DNA of 64,000 nt from Corynebacterium guangdongense (GTDB lineage Bacteria > Actinomycetota > Actinomycetes > Mycobacteriales > Mycobacteriaceae), in the NCBI RefSeq assembly GCF_030408915.1, contig NZ_CP047654.1:1922001-1986000 (forward strand), in the 5' to 3' direction. The notes beneath the pieces were generated by a model. It was not told where the DNA came from and did no database searches. It saw only the letters and a list, made by a program, of their open reading frames with translations. Positions within the stretch are counted from its first letter, which is position 1, and each line of letters opens with the position of its first letter. Below are positions 24,565-34,591 of this stretch, one piece after another. Position numbers and translations under genes: made by a program.

Positions 24565-25563
24565 GTGAGTAGCTCGACGAGGTCCCGGTACGCAGGCAGA
24601 CGCGGTCAGCAGCAAAAAAGCTGGTGGCGGCGGCTGCTCACACCCGGATGGCTCATCACCGCCGTCCTGGTGGTGGCGTTCTCCTATTTGGCCTTCGCCT
24701 TCCTCGCCCCGTGGCAGCTGAACAAGGACGACGCCCTCGTCGCGCGCAACGAGCAGATCGAGGCGGCCTACGCCACCGACCCGGTCCCGGTGACCGAGGT
24801 GGTCGACGAGAACGGCTCGATCACGCCGGAGCAGGAATGGACGCGGGTGACCGCGACCGGCCGCTACCTCACCCAGGACGAGGTGCTCCTGCGCCTGCGG
24901 CCGGTGGAGAAGACGCCGGCCTTCCAGTCACTGGTGCCTTTCCAGCTCGACTCCGGCGAGACCCTGCTGGTTCACCGTGGCTGGGTGGCCTCCGGTGACG
25001 GCGTGACCGTCCCGGAGTTCGCGGACCCGCCGGGCGGCGCCGTCACGCTGGAGGGCATGCTGCGTCTCGGCGAGCCGACGGGGACGAAGGCCCCGCTCCA
25101 GGAACAGGGCTTCACGCAGGTCTACACCGTCAGCACCGAGGAAATCGGCGACCTGACCGGAACCGACCTGGGCAACGACTACATCCAGCTCAGCCCGGAC
25201 CAGCCCGGCGGCCTCAACCCGATGCCGGTGCCGATGCTCGACCGCGGCAACCACCTCTCCTACGGGCTGCAGTGGCTGGCCTTCGGCGTCATGGCCCCCC
25301 TGGGACTGATCTACTTCGTGTGGGCCGAGTTCAAGGAGCGTCGCCGCGCCCGTGACGAGCAGGACGAGATGGCCGAGGTGCTCGACGCCGCCGACGCCGG
25401 AGACGACGCCGGGGAGGCCCCGGAGCGCGACTCGGACGCCTGGCTGGAATCCGACCCGGACGTGCACACCGTCGTCCGTTCCCGCAACGTCCGCGACCGT
25501 TACGGCGACGCCAAGCGCGACCATTATGAGGGTTTCGCCAAGCGCGAGCGCGAGCGTTACTGA
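24565..25563 (+). CDS. SURF1 family cytochrome oxidase assembly protein
   Basis: The product (332 aa from the GTG) has the SURF1 layout: an N-terminal membrane helix (LITAVLVVAFSYLAFAFLAPWQL, about residues 28-50), a large periplasm-facing domain with the family motifs RVTATGRYL, LVHRGWV and PLQEQGFTQVYTV, and a second helix near the C-terminus (WLAFGVMAPLGLIYFVW). A hydrophilic acidic tail of about 85 residues follows. SURF1 helps insert heme into subunit I of aa3-type cytochrome c oxidase. The start is set by a leaderless promoter. The tail (DEMAEVLDAADAGDD...) is an actinobacterial extension. Confidence 0.93.
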   Translation: MSSSTRSRYAGRRGQQQKSWWRRLLTPGWLITAVLVVAFSYLAFAFLAPWQLNKDDALVARNEQIEAAYATDPVPVTEVVDENGSITPEQEWTRVTATGRYLTQDEVLLRLRPVEKTPAFQSLVPFQLDSGETLLVHRGWVASGDGVTVPEFADPPGGAVTLEGMLRLGEPTGTKAPLQEQGFTQVYTVSTEEIGDLTGTDLGNDYIQLSPDQPGGLNPMPVPMLDRGNHLSYGLQWLAFGVMAPLGLIYFVWAEFKERRRARDEQDEMAEVLDAADAGDDAGEAPERDSDAWLESDPDVHTVVRSRNVRDRYGDAKRDHYEGFAKRERERY

Positions 25564-25593
25564 CGCCACCCTCCCGCTGCCCGTCCGCTTGAT

Positions 25594-25599
25594 TACCCT
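25594..25599 (+). promoter_or_regulatory. -10 box for leaderless gene at 25606
   Basis: TACCCT is followed after exactly 6 nt by the ATG at 25606, and there is no purine-rich ribosome binding site. Confidence 0.5.
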
Positions 25600-25605
25600 G
25601 GACGC

Positions 25606-26217
25606 ATGGCTCTCATGAAGAAGATGTCCGGTGACGCGGTGGAGGCGGATTACCGCCTCTTCGAGGCCGCCCTGGCGACGCTGGAGTCCGCCGGCTTCAT
25701 CCCCCGCCACGAGCCCTCGCTCGCCGACGTCACGCAGAAGGGCAACTCGGTTCTCCTCCGCTGGCTGCGGGCCCGGCCGTTGACGGTGCTGCTGTCCCTG
25801 CGCGACGTCGACGACGAGCAGTTCTTCGATCACGTCTGGGTCGACCCGGTCGAGTACACGCGCCTGTCGGCAGGGGAACTGGTGGAGCTGGTCCGCGACG
25901 TGGCGGCGGCCACCGGCCGCGAGGATGAGCTCGGCGGCGTCCGGGTGATCTTCGATCCGGGCTCGGCGTGCTCGGGTTCGCTGAGCTACCGCCTCGGTCA
26001 GGACGTCGTCGACGTGTCCTTCGACATGGATCCGGATTTCGGCGACGAGGACGCCGAGGCGCAGATCGTCCGTGCCCTCGCCCCCGAGGGCACGGTGCCG
26101 CATCTGCTCTTCGACCGGGCGTCGGCGCGCTGCACCGTGGTGTGGGCACCGGTGGACAACGGGTCCTTCTTCGACGCCCTCGACGCCGAGAATCAGACCG
26201 CCGTCGAGGAGGCCTAG
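25606..26217 (+). CDS. conserved hypothetical protein (203 aa)
   Basis: A 203-residue acidic soluble protein with alternating helices and strands (LFEAALATLESAGF, LTVLLSLRDVDDEQFFDHVWVD, VVDVSFDMDPDFGDEDAEAQIV). There is no signal peptide, membrane segment or catalytic motif. The overall pattern slightly recalls YbjN-type folds, but I cannot establish this. It is convergent with putA and the two stop codons overlap by 4 bp. Its leaderless promoter makes it a separate transcript from SURF1. Confidence 0.75.
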   Translation: MALMKKMSGDAVEADYRLFEAALATLESAGFIPRHEPSLADVTQKGNSVLLRWLRARPLTVLLSLRDVDDEQFFDHVWVDPVEYTRLSAGELVELVRDVAAATGREDELGGVRVIFDPGSACSGSLSYRLGQDVVDVSFDMDPDFGDEDAEAQIVRALAPEGTVPHLLFDRASARCTVVWAPVDNGSFFDALDAENQTAVEEA

Positions 26218-29200
26218 CCTCCGAAGCCCCCGACCCGGCGCAGCACGCCGAAGCGGTGGGTGGTCACGGTGAGGGCCTGTTCCAGCAGCATCGACAGCAG
26301 CTCGCGACGCCCCTCGGCCAGCACCGGAGCGTCCAGGACGACTGAGCCGGAGCGCACCGCCGCGGCGTAGACCCTCTCCTCCGCGCCGCCCAGCAGGCGG
26401 ATTCGTCGGCCCCGGCCGGCGTCGAGTTCCCGGGCGAATCCGGTGTCACTGACCTCCCGGGCCGCCGGGGCGACGCGGGCGACCTCCGCGTGGACCTCGG
26501 GGGCCGTAGAAATCTCCAGCTCGGTGCCCACCGCCTGCGCGCCGAGAATGAGCCGGTGCAGGTCGCGGAGGCGCCAGCCCTCCCCCACGCGCACGATCAG
26601 CGGGTCGAGCAACGGTCGGTAGCGGAAGACGTTGGCCTCCGAGCGCAATGCGGAACGGTCGTGTCGGCGACCGAACTCCGCGTCGACGGCGCGGGCGTCG
26701 GATTCCGCCGCCCGGCGCAGCCAGGCCGCGTCCTCGGCCGGAAGATCCCGCTCGAGGACGCGCAGCCGGCGCTCGATCGCCGGATCCAGGGTCACGTCGC
26801 GCAGGGTCAGCTCCCCGTCGGTCCAGGTGCCCTGCTGCGCGACGTAGTTGGGGCCGCCGGCCTTGGCGCCCGCACCGATGACGGAGTCCTTCCAGCCGCC
26901 GAAGGACTGGCGCCGCACGATCGCCCCGGTGATGCCGCGGTTGACGTAGGCGTTGCCCACTTCGACCTGCTCGACCCAGTGGGCGATCTCCTCGTCGTCG
27001 AGCGAGTGAATCCCGCCGGTCAGGCCGAAGCCGGTGGAGTTCTGCCAGGCGATGGCCTCGTCCAGGTCACGGGCGCGCATCACACCGAGCACCGGGCCGA
27101 AGCACTCGTGGGTGTGGAACCAGGACCCGGGGGTGACCCCGTCGCGGATGCCCGGGTGCCAGAACCGGCCCTCCTCGTCGAGCTGGCGCGGCTCGAGCAG
27201 CCAGGATTCGCCGGCGTCAAGCGTGGTCAGGCCGCGGGCCAGCTTCTCCCCCGGCGGCTCGATGAGACCGTTGACGCGCACGGAGATGTCCGTGCCGGGG
27301 CCGACGTGGAGGGATCGGGTGGCGTCGACGAGCTGGTTGAGGAAACGCTCCGAGCGGCCCATGGACCCGACGAGGATGAGCAGCGAGGCGGCGGAGCACT
27401 TCTGGCCGGCGTGGCCGAACGCGGAGTCGACGACGTCGGCGACGGCCAGATCGGGGTCGGCGGCCGGGGTGACGATGATGGCGTTCTTGCCGGAGGTCTC
27501 CGCCGACAGCGTCATGCGCGGCGACCAGGAGCGGAACAGGGCGGCGGTGTCGGAGCCGCCCGTGAGGATGACGTTGTCGACGTGGGTGATGAGGTGTTTT
27601 CCGGCTTCGCCCTCGTCGGCGCGCAGCAGCTGCAGCAGGTCAGTGTCGACGCCGTGGGCGGCCAGGCCGCGGTGGATGGCGGCGACGGCGACCTCCGAGC
27701 ATGCGACGACCTGGGGCGCCGGTTTGACGATCACCGCCGAACCGGCCGCCAGTGCGGCCAGCATGCCGCCGACGGGGATGGCGACGGGGAAATTCCACGG
27801 CGGGATAACCGCGGTGACCTGGTGCGGGGTGAAGACGGACTGGTAGTCCTCCAGCGCCCGCGCCGAGGCCGCGTAGTAGGTGGCGAAGTCGATCGCCTCG
27901 GAGACCTCCGGGTCGGACTGCGCGATGGTCTTGCCGGCCTCGTGGGCCATGACCGCGATGAGCTCACCGCGGGCGTCGGCGAGCTCGTCGGCGACGGTCT
28001 CGAGCACCTTCGCGCGCTCGTGACCGCTGAGCGCGGCCCAGTCGGGCTGCACCCGCCGGGCGGTCTCGAGGGCGTCGTCGACCAGGCGCAGGTCGGCGAT
28101 TTCCGGGGAGGTGACCTCCTGGCCCGGAGCGGCGAGCGTAGCCACGGCCCAGTCACGGTTGACCTCCAGGGCCGGGTCGGTGTCCGGTTCATTGTGGAAG
28201 CCGCGCCCCGGCGCCTGGCGGCCGGACTCCTGGGTGCGGTCCTGCCCGCGGCGGGGTTCGGCGGGGACGTCGTGGGCGTCGGCGAGCGCGCGGCGGAACC
28301 GCTCCCGCTGCGCCTCCATCGCTTCCTGGTCGTCGGCGAAGAGGGCGTAGATGAAGTTGTGCGGCTCGGCGTTCTCCTCGAGCCGGCGCACCAGGTAGCT
28401 GACGGCGACGTCGAAGTCCTCGCGGGCCACCACCGGGGTGTAGAGGATCAGGGTGCCGAAAGCCTCGTGAATGACCTGCGACTGCGCCGGGCTCATGCCC
28501 TGCAGCATCTCCGCGTCGACCTGATCGAGAACTCCCCGGCCGACGGCCAGCTCGTGGGCCGCGGCGAGGGTGTAGGTGTTGTGGCTGGCCACCCCGATGC
28601 GCAGGGCACCGGCGTGCTCGGGGCGCAGGGCGACGTCGAGCAGACGCAGGTAGTTCGCGTCCACCTCGTGTTTGGTGGCGTAGGGGGTCTGCTCCCAGCC
28701 GTGGATCTCGGCGTCGACGCGTTCCATGGAGAGGTTGGCTCCCTTGACCAGGCGCACCTTGATCGGGGCGCCGCCCGCGTCGACGCGGGTGTGGGCGAAG
28801 TCGATGAGCGCGTCCAGCGCGCCGACCGAGTCCGGAAGGTAGGCCTGCAGCACGATACCGGCCTCGTAGTCGAGGAACTCCTCCTCCATGAGCAGCTCCA
28901 TGAACAGGCGCAGCGTCACGTCGAAGTCCTTGTACTCCTCCATGTCGAGATTGATGAAGGTCCCGTTGGCCTGGGCTTTCCGGTAGAGCGGGCGCAGCTG
29001 CTCCTTGAGCCGGGCGACGGAGCCGTCCTCGTCCCAGTGGTTGAGCTGCGCACACAGGCTGGAAGCCTTGACCGAGACGTAGGTGACGCGGGGGTTCTCG
29101 ATGAGCTCGGCGGTGCGGCGGGCCCGACTCTCGGCCTCGGCGTGACCGAGCACCGCCTCGCCGAGCAGGTTGAGGTTGAGCTGCACGCCCCTGTCCGCCG

Positions 29201-29612
29201 CCTTATCGAGCAGCGTGTCCAGGTTCGAGCCGCCGGAGTCGAAGATGAGGTGCGAGACCATCTGCCGCAGCCGGCCGCGCGCCAACGGCATGACCACGTC
29301 CGGGGCCAGCTTCGACACCGCCGAGCCCAGACTGAACATGGCGCGGTTGAGCAGGCCCAGAAAGGCCGGCGCCTCCGTCATTTTCCGCATCTCCGCGGCA
29401 GCCACGCGGTTGTCCTCGGGGCGGGCGACGCGATCGACGAAATCCATCGTGAAGGCCACGCCGTCGGGATGCCGCAGGAGCTCCGCCAGCAGCTCGGAGT
29501 TGCGGGCGTCATCGCTTGCCGACGCCGCGTCCTCCGTCGCCTGCAGCCACTGTCCGGCTCGCGCGAGGATGCGCTCCTCAAGATCGACAAGTCGGTTGTT
29601 CGGGCTCGTCAT
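26214..29612 (-). CDS. putA: bifunctional proline dehydrogenase / L-glutamate-5-semialdehyde dehydrogenase
   Basis: PutA (1132 aa) oxidises proline to glutamate in two steps, using FAD and then NAD+. The N-terminal proline dehydrogenase barrel (about 90-480) has VSVKASSLCAQL, NLDMEEYKD, VRLVKGANLSMER and GVASHNTYTL. The C-terminal aldehyde dehydrogenase (about 530-1010) has VIPPWNFPVAIP, the VILTGGSDTA coenzyme loop, and the catalytic Cys in GHAGQKCSAASL with Glu in LSAETSGKNAI. A Gln/Arg-rich linker (about 485-515) joins them. No DNA-binding N-terminal domain of the E. coli type is present. AAGGAGA precedes the ATG. It is monocistronic. Confidence 0.96.
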   Translation of the reverse strand: MTSPNNRLVDLEERILARAGQWLQATEDAASASDDARNSELLAELLRHPDGVAFTMDFVDRVARPEDNRVAAAEMRKMTEAPAFLGLLNRAMFSLGSAVSKLAPDVVMPLARGRLRQMVSHLIFDSGGSNLDTLLDKAADRGVQLNLNLLGEAVLGHAEAESRARRTAELIENPRVTYVSVKASSLCAQLNHWDEDGSVARLKEQLRPLYRKAQANGTFINLDMEEYKDFDVTLRLFMELLMEEEFLDYEAGIVLQAYLPDSVGALDALIDFAHTRVDAGGAPIKVRLVKGANLSMERVDAEIHGWEQTPYATKHEVDANYLRLLDVALRPEHAGALRIGVASHNTYTLAAAHELAVGRGVLDQVDAEMLQGMSPAQSQVIHEAFGTLILYTPVVAREDFDVAVSYLVRRLEENAEPHNFIYALFADDQEAMEAQRERFRRALADAHDVPAEPRRGQDRTQESGRQAPGRGFHNEPDTDPALEVNRDWAVATLAAPGQEVTSPEIADLRLVDDALETARRVQPDWAALSGHERAKVLETVADELADARGELIAVMAHEAGKTIAQSDPEVSEAIDFATYYAASARALEDYQSVFTPHQVTAVIPPWNFPVAIPVGGMLAALAAGSAVIVKPAPQVVACSEVAVAAIHRGLAAHGVDTDLLQLLRADEGEAGKHLITHVDNVILTGGSDTAALFRSWSPRMTLSAETSGKNAIIVTPAADPDLAVADVVDSAFGHAGQKCSAASLLILVGSMGRSERFLNQLVDATRSLHVGPGTDISVRVNGLIEPPGEKLARGLTTLDAGESWLLEPRQLDEEGRFWHPGIRDGVTPGSWFHTHECFGPVLGVMRARDLDEAIAWQNSTGFGLTGGIHSLDDEEIAHWVEQVEVGNAYVNRGITGAIVRRQSFGGWKDSVIGAGAKAGGPNYVAQQGTWTDGELTLRDVTLDPAIERRLRVLERDLPAEDAAWLRRAAESDARAVDAEFGRRHDRSALRSEANVFRYRPLLDPLIVRVGEGWRLRDLHRLILGAQAVGTELEISTAPEVHAEVARVAPAAREVSDTGFARELDAGRGRRIRLLGGAEERVYAAAVRSGSVVLDAPVLAEGRRELLSMLLEQALTVTTHRFGVLRRVGGFGG

Positions 29613-29642
29613 GGCGGTTCTCCTTGGGGTCGTCGGCGCTAC

Positions 29643-29672
29643 CCCGGCGCCACAAGGGTGCGTGGCGCCGGG
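29643..29672 (-). promoter_or_regulatory. hairpin in the putA leader
   Basis: A perfect 11-bp stem (CCCGGCGCCAC and its complement) with an 8-nt loop lies about 30 bp before the putA ATG. A likely -10 (TATCAT, minus strand, 29702-29697) is upstream, so the hairpin would be in the 5' untranslated region. It could be structural or regulatory. Confidence 0.45.
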
Positions 29673-29746
29673 CAGCGATCCTGTCGCGTACCCCACATGA
29701 TAGGTATGAAAACCCTTTCCGTCGACGACCCTTTATGGGGGAATTC

Positions 29747-30088
29747 TCAGGGATTGCAGCCGGAGGACATCTCCCCGGACATGGTCCGCGTCGGCCGGGC
29801 CTCCTCCAGCTGCCACTCCGTCTTGTCGGGAACGAAGAGTGCGTGGCACCGCAGCTGGTTGACCATCGTGTCGGTGGCCGGTATTCCGTGGAGCTCCATT
29901 TCCCCCGTGGGGTCGTAGGACCAGGCCGAGGAGCCGAGTTCCCGGCCTTCCGGGGTCGGGGTCACGTGCCAGACGTTGCCGTTTTTGGTGGCCGTGACGG
30001 TGGCGTGGTCGATGATGTCCGTCCCGGCCCCCGCCATGGCTCCCGTCATGGCCAGGCTGATCAGTAGTGCCGTGGCTACTGCGCCCAT
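29747..30088 (-). CDS. secreted DUF2599 domain protein
   Basis: The product (113 aa from MGAVATALL) begins with a Sec-type signal peptide (LLISLAMTGAMAGAG, cleavage probably near residue 22). The mature part ends in the DUF2599 pattern: two Cys (LRCHAL and SSGCNP), TEWQLEEARPTRTMSGEMSSGCNP. DUF2599 proteins are small exported actinobacterial proteins of unknown function, and the two Cys probably form a disulfide. A weak GGAAAAAA site precedes the ATG. The ~290 bp between it and the tRNA terminator contains no convincing gene. Confidence 0.78.
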   Translation of the reverse strand: MGAVATALLISLAMTGAMAGAGTDIIDHATVTATKNGNVWHVTPTPEGRELGSSAWSYDPTGEMELHGIPATDTMVNQLRCHALFVPDKTEWQLEEARPTRTMSGEMSSGCNP

Positions 30089-30340
30089 GATTTTTTCCGT
30101 TCTTCTCTTCCGGTCGACGCCGGCGACGACCGGGTGCGATCGAGTGTCAGCATGCCGATGAAGGCTGCCCGGCAGTCGACTGCGGGCACGGGTGGGGCGT
30201 GGGGTGTCGGGCACGGATTCGGGTGCGCTTCCCCTGCAGTTGGCTACCTCAATCATAAGGTGCGCGGGTGTCGTTCCACGCCGACAATGACAAGAACTCC
30301 GACCCCAGTGTGACGCACCCCCTAACGGACGGAAAGCAAA

Positions 30341-30375
30341 GACACCGGTCCACACTTTCCGTGTGGACCGGTGTC
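30341..30375 (-). terminator. terminator of tRNA-Val
   Basis: A perfect 15-bp stem with a 5-nt loop lies 5 bp beyond the 3' end of the tRNA on the minus strand, followed by TTTGCTTTCC. Confidence 0.85.
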
Positions 30376-30380
30376 TGTAC

Positions 30381-30456
30381 TGGTGCGTCCTGACGGGCTC
30401 GAACCGCCGACCTACTGGGTGTAAACCAGTTGCTCTTCCAGCTGAGCTAAGGACGC
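30381..30456 (-). tRNA. tRNA-Val (anticodon TAC)
   Basis: The minus strand folds into a full cloverleaf: acceptor GCGTCCT paired with AGGACGC, D-arm GCTCAGCTGGAAGAGC, anticodon stem-loop CTGG-TTTACAC-CCAG, T-arm GGCGGTTCGAGCCCGTC, and an encoded CCA end. The anticodon TAC reads GTA and GTG valine codons. It is a single tRNA with its own terminator downstream. Confidence 0.96.
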
Positions 30457-30558
30457 CTAGGGCTTGTCCGCGCTACCGGCGAACAAAAAAAGATCCTAGC
30501 ACGGGACCCGCCGGACCCCCGTACCGGCTGCTCAGCGACAGTGTTCCGGCGCGCCGTC

Positions 30559-30993
30559 CTACTTCTTGGAGCTGCCGCGGGCCACCAGCGCGCCCGCCTG
30601 CCACTGTCCGATCCGCTCGGAGGTGGTGGAGACCAGGCCGGCCAACTGCGAGGACTCGTTGATCTCGCCCGGCTCGACCGCGCCCGGCTTGCCCGGCGCC
30701 GGGGTCAGCAGCCAGATGGTGCCGTTGTCGGCGAGGTTGCGGGTGGCGTCGACGAGCGCGTCCACCAGGTCACCGTCGTCTTCACGCCACCACAGCAGAA
30801 CGATGTCGCACAGCTCGTCGGTCTCGTAGTCGAGAAGCTCCTCGCCGATGGCCTCCTCAATTGCTTCGGAGACGTTGGAATCAGCGTCCTCATCCCAACC
30901 GAGCTCCTGGACGATCATGTCGGCCTTCACTCCTAGCCTGTTCACGATCTCCTGGGCATCGCCGTCATTGACGACGCTCGGGGCGTCCACCAC
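30559..30993 (-). CDS. DUF3052 family protein
   Basis: The product (144 aa, VVDAPSVVNDGDAQEIVNRLGVKADMIVQELGWDED...) matches the actinobacterial DUF3052 family, which is conserved directly beside aceE (as Rv2239c in mycobacteria). It is a small acidic soluble protein with a C-terminal half of strand-helix repeats (DGTIWLLTPAPGKPGAVEPGEI). I chose the GTG at 30993, which has AGGAGG ten bases upstream; longer starts lack support. It is divergent from aceE across ~610 bp. The conserved neighbourhood suggests a link to central metabolism or its regulation, but the role is unknown. Confidence 0.9.
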   Translation of the reverse strand: MVDAPSVVNDGDAQEIVNRLGVKADMIVQELGWDEDADSNVSEAIEEAIGEELLDYETDELCDIVLLWWREDDGDLVDALVDATRNLADNGTIWLLTPAPGKPGAVEPGEINESSQLAGLVSTTSERIGQWQAGALVARGSSKK

Positions 30994-31606
30994 GGTGTCT
31001 CTTCCTCCTGCTGTCAGCTCCCCGGCCACGGTCACCTGTCGGCGCGTGCACACGGGGTGAAATACTGGTTAATGAAGGGTCAGATGTGACCCACGCGTAA
31101 TACCGTACTCGCAGCGAAGTGGGATTTCTGCGTTTGGGTGGGGATAGCGCCCGAAAATCCGACGGACGTACACCCCCGCCTGCGCCAGGCGGAGGGCGGA
31201 CGCGCCCGGGCGTCGGCGGGTCTCCCCCGCAGGCACCGACCCCGACGGGGCCCCTTAAGCTTTGCCCCCCAAAATGATCAGACCACCCCCGCCCGGGTTC
31301 AACCGCGCCCTGCCGACGAGCCGTTCTCCTGGCGAACAGAAAAGCGCTGTTGGTGGCCCTAATAGCGCGCACGCCCGTCAAACGCGGGCCGTTTTTCGGC
31401 CAGCCGTGGGCCGCGAAAGTTGCCCCGGATCGGACAGCTCGGTACACACACGGACCCGGATAGGACGTACTCTTGGGGGTTAACAGCGCCCGCCCGAGCT
31501 TCTGCGCACCTGAAATCCCTGGGTCGAGCGGGCGAGGCGACCGGAACCCGGGGCCTCATTGGACGCTGAATTACTGAAATTCCCACCACCTAGGAGGAAT
31601 GAGAAC
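30994..31606. other. 613-bp intergenic control region of aceE and DUF3052
   Basis: There is no credible gene here. Visible elements: a perfect inverted repeat GGGTCA-n4-TGACCC at 31077-31092, close to the DUF3052 promoter side; an AAGCTTTGC at 31257-31265 that resembles a RamB-type box; a TACTCT (31468-31473) that could be an aceE -10 with a weak -35; and AGGAGGA just before the aceE ATG. The long leader-sized space fits the multi-regulator control reported for aceE in C. glutamicum, but none of these sites is proven. Confidence 0.5.
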
Positions 31607-34342
31607 ATGGCTGACGCCCAGGCCAAGGACGCCTACTCCAACCACCCGCTGATCCGCGACGGTGTCGCTTCCTACCTGCATGACGCAGACCCGGAGGAGA
31701 CCCGCGAGTGGATGGACTCCCTCGACGGACTCCTGGAGGAGTCCTCCCCGGAACGCGCCCGCTACCTCATGCTGCGCCTGCTCGAGCGCGCGTCGGCGAA
31801 GCGTGTCCCGCTGCCGGCGCTGAACTCGACCGACTTCGTCAACACGATCCCGACCACCCAGGAACCGGAGTTCCCGGGCGACGAGGAGATCGAGAAGCGT
31901 TACCGTCGCTGGATCCGCTGGAACGCCGCCATCATGGTGCACCGCCAGCAGCGCCCGGGCATCGAGGTCGGCGGCCACATCTCCACCTACGCGTCGGCGG
32001 CCGCCCTCTACGAGGTCGGCATGAACCACTTCTTCCGCGGCAAGGACCACCCGGGCGGTGGCGACCAGATCTTCTTCCAGGGCCACGCCTCGCCGGGCAT
32101 GTACGCCCGCGCCTTCCTCGAGGGTCGTCTCGACGAGAACGACATGGACGGCTTCCGCCAGGAGGTGTCGAGGGGCCCGGGTCAGGGCATGCCCTCCTAC
32201 CCGCACCCGAAGGGGATGCCGGACTTCTGGGAGTTCCCGACCGTGTCCATGGGCATCGGCCCGATGAACGCGATCTACCAGGCACGCTTCAACAAGTACC
32301 TGCACGACCGCGGCATCAAGGACACCTCCGACCAGCACGTCTGGGCCTTCCTCGGTGACGGCGAGATGGACGAGGCGGAGTCCCGCGGCCTGCTGCAGAT
32401 GGGTCCGCTCTACAACCTCGACAACCTGACCTTCGTGGTCAACTGCAACCTGCAGCGCCTCGACGGCCCGGTCCGCGGCAACGGCCAGATCATCCAGGAG
32501 CTGGAGTCCTTCTTCAAGGGCGCCGGCTGGAACGTCATCAAGGTCGTCTGGGCCCGTGACTGGGACAAGCTCATCGAGAAGGACCAGGACGGCGCCCTCG
32601 TCGAGGTCATGAACACCACCGTCGACGGCGACTACCAGACCTACAAGGCCAACGACGGCGCCTACGTCCGCGAGCACTTCTTCGGCAAGGATCCCCGCAC
32701 CCTCAAGCTCGTCGAGGACCTCTCCGACGAGGAGATCTGGGAGCTGCGCCGCGGCGGCCACGACTACCGCAAGGTCTACGCCGCCTACAAGCGCGCCCTG
32801 GAGACCAAGAACGGCGCGCCGACCGTCATCCTCGCCCACACCATCAAGGGCTACGGCCTGGGACACAACTTCGAGGGCCGCAACGCGACCCACCAGATGA
32901 AGAAGCTGACCCTGGACGATCTGAAGCAGTTCCGCACCAAGCAGGACATCCCCTTCTCCGACGAGGACCTGGAGAAGGATCCCTACCTGCCGCCGTACTA
33001 CCACCCGGGAAAGGACGCCCCGGAAATCAAGTACATGCTCGAGCGTCGCGAGGAGCTGGGCGGCTTCCTGCCGGAACGCCGCTCCGTCTACACCCCGCTC
33101 GAGGTTCCGGAGCTGGACAAGCTCAAGTCCATCCGCAAGGGTTCGGGCAAGCAGCAGGTCGCCACCACCATGGCGCTCGTGCGCACCTTCAAGGAGCTCA
33201 TGCGCGACAAGGAGCTGGGCAAGCGAATCGTCCCGATCATCCCGGACGAGGCCCGCACCTTCGGCATGGACTCCTGGTTCCCGACGCTGAAGATCTACAA
33301 CCCGGACGGCCAGAACTACGTCCCGGTCGACCATGACCTGATGCTGTCCTACCGTGAGGCCACCGACGGCCAGATCCTCCACGAGGGCATCAACGAGGAC
33401 GGCGCGACCGCCTCCTTCACCGCCGCGGCCACCTCCTACGCCACCCACGGCGAGCCGATGGTTCCGCTCTACATCTTCTACTCGATGTTCGGCTTCCAGC
33501 GCACCGGCGACGTCTTCTGGGCGGCCGCCGACCAGATGGCCCGCGGCTTCGTCATCGGCGCCACCGCCGGCCGCACCACCCTGGCCGGCGAGGGCCTGCA
33601 GCACATGGACGGCCACTCCCAGATCCTGGCGTCGACCAACCCGGCCGTCGTCTCCTACGACCCGGCGTTCTCCTACGAGATCGCGCACCTCATCCGCGAG
33701 GGCATCGACCGGATGTACGGCCCGGACCGCGGCGAGGACGTCATGTACTACCTCACCGTGTACAACGAGCCGGTCTCCCAGCCGGCCGAGCCGGAGGACC
33801 TCGACGTCGAGGGCCTGCACAAGGGCATCTACCTCTACTCCCGCGGCGAGATCGGCGACAACGAGGTCTCCCTGCTGGCCTCCGGCATCGGCATGCAGCA
33901 GGCGCTGCGTGCGCAGGCGCTGCTGGCCGACGAGCACAACGTCAAGGCCAACGTCTACTCCGTCACCTCCTGGACCGAGCTGTCCCGCGACGCCCAGCAC
34001 GTCGCGGACGCCGACCTGCGCAACCCGTCGGTGGAAAAGACCGAGCCCTTCCTGACCAAGCAGCTCAAGCAGACCTCCGGCCCGTACATCGCCACCAGTG
34101 ATTTCGCCTCCGACCTGCACGAGTCCATCCGCAAGGCTGTCCCGGGCCAGTACATCACCCTGGGCGCCGACGGCTTCGGCTTCGCGGACACCCGCCCGGC
34201 GGCCCGCCGCTTCTTCAACATCGACGCCGAGTCGATGGTGGTCGCGGCCCTGACCGGCCTGGCCCGCGAGGGCAAGATCGACATCACCTACGCCCAGGCG
34301 GCCGCGGCGAAGTACCACGTCGACGACCCGACCAAGGCCTAG
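31607..34342 (+). CDS. aceE: pyruvate dehydrogenase E1 component (homodimeric type)
   Basis: AceE (911 aa) decarboxylates pyruvate with thiamine diphosphate and passes the acetyl group to the E2 lipoyl domain. The ThDP motif runs from [14 protein letters not shown] to [15 protein letters not shown]. Other signatures of the single-chain E1 are [39 protein letters not shown] and HTIKGYGLG. Length and start ([14 protein letters not shown]) match the corynebacterial enzyme. AGGAGGAATGAGAAC is the ribosome binding site. E2/E3 genes are not adjacent, as is usual in this genus, where E1p works in a mixed PDH/OGDH complex. Codon use is strongly optimised. Confidence 0.98.
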   Translation: MADAQAKDAYSNHPLIRDGVASYLHDADPEETREWMDSLDGLLEESSPERARYLMLRLLERASAKRVPLPALNSTDFVNTIPTTQEPEFPGDEEIEKRYRRWIRWNAAIMVHRQQRPGIEVGGHISTYASAAALYEVGMNHFFRGKDHPGGGDQIFFQGHASPGMYARAFLEGRLDENDMDGFRQEVSRGPGQGMPSYPHPKGMPDFWEFPTVSMGIGPMNAIYQARFNKYLHDRGIKDTSDQHVWAFLGDGEMDEAESRGLLQMGPLYNLDNLTFVVNCNLQRLDGPVRGNGQIIQELESFFKGAGWNVIKVVWARDWDKLIEKDQDGALVEVMNTTVDGDYQTYKANDGAYVREHFFGKDPRTLKLVEDLSDEEIWELRRGGHDYRKVYAAYKRALETKNGAPTVILAHTIKGYGLGHNFEGRNATHQMKKLTLDDLKQFRTKQDIPFSDEDLEKDPYLPPYYHPGKDAPEIKYMLERREELGGFLPERRSVYTPLEVPELDKLKSIRKGSGKQQVATTMALVRTFKELMRDKELGKRIVPIIPDEARTFGMDSWFPTLKIYNPDGQNYVPVDHDLMLSYREATDGQILHEGINEDGATASFTAAATSYATHGEPMVPLYIFYSMFGFQRTGDVFWAAADQMARGFVIGATAGRTTLAGEGLQHMDGHSQILASTNPAVVSYDPAFSYEIAHLIREGIDRMYGPDRGEDVMYYLTVYNEPVSQPAEPEDLDVEGLHKGIYLYSRGEIGDNEVSLLASGIGMQQALRAQALLADEHNVKANVYSVTSWTELSRDAQHVADADLRNPSVEKTEPFLTKQLKQTSGPYIATSDFASDLHESIRKAVPGQYITLGADGFGFADTRPAARRFFNIDAESMVVAALTGLAREGKIDITYAQAAAAKYHVDDPTKA

Positions 34343-34354
34343 CCCGCCCGTCGA

Positions 34355-34381
34355 CGCCCGGTCCCCTCGTGGGGCCGGGCG
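34355..34381 (+). terminator. aceE terminator
   Basis: The stem CGCCCGGTCCCC pairs with GGGGCCGGGCG (one bulged base) and is followed by TTCCGGTTTT, 13 bp after the stop codon. Confidence 0.8.
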
Positions 34382-34465
34382 TTCCGGTTTTCCGGGGTCA
34401 GGGGGGCCGGCGGAAGGGCGCGGGTGGCGGCCTTGCCGTGGCAACGGTGTGGCCGGCGGAACGTT

Positions 34466-34504
34466 CCGACAATGTTTGGTCGACTGTCGACCAACCATTG
34501 TCGG
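34466..34504. promoter_or_regulatory. 39-bp near-perfect palindrome, candidate operator of the MFS gene
   Basis: Two 18-bp arms around a CTG centre differ at only one position. The core TTGGTCGA-CTG-TCGACCAA is a perfect 19-bp palindrome, and the outer part is CCGACAATG/CATTGTCGG. It lies ~90 bp before the MFS start, upstream of a possible TATGGT -10 (about 34545-34550). The length suits a dimer-of-dimers repressor such as a TetR or MarR member, but no regulator gene is adjacent. Confidence 0.6.
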
Positions 34505-34591
34505 GATGGCACACCCCGCCCGCGCCCACCGATAGCAAAGGAGTATGGTGTCCCACTGATAAATCGATAGGCACACTCAGCAGGGAGACAA

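Noticed and set aside
26490..29918. A 1142-codon plus-strand frame opposite putA
   Set aside because: Antisense shadow; the minus strand has complete PutA motifs and a good ribosome binding site.
31571..34576. A 1001-codon minus-strand frame opposite aceE
   Set aside because: Antisense shadow of a strongly conserved enzyme gene with optimised codons; no recognisable protein family.
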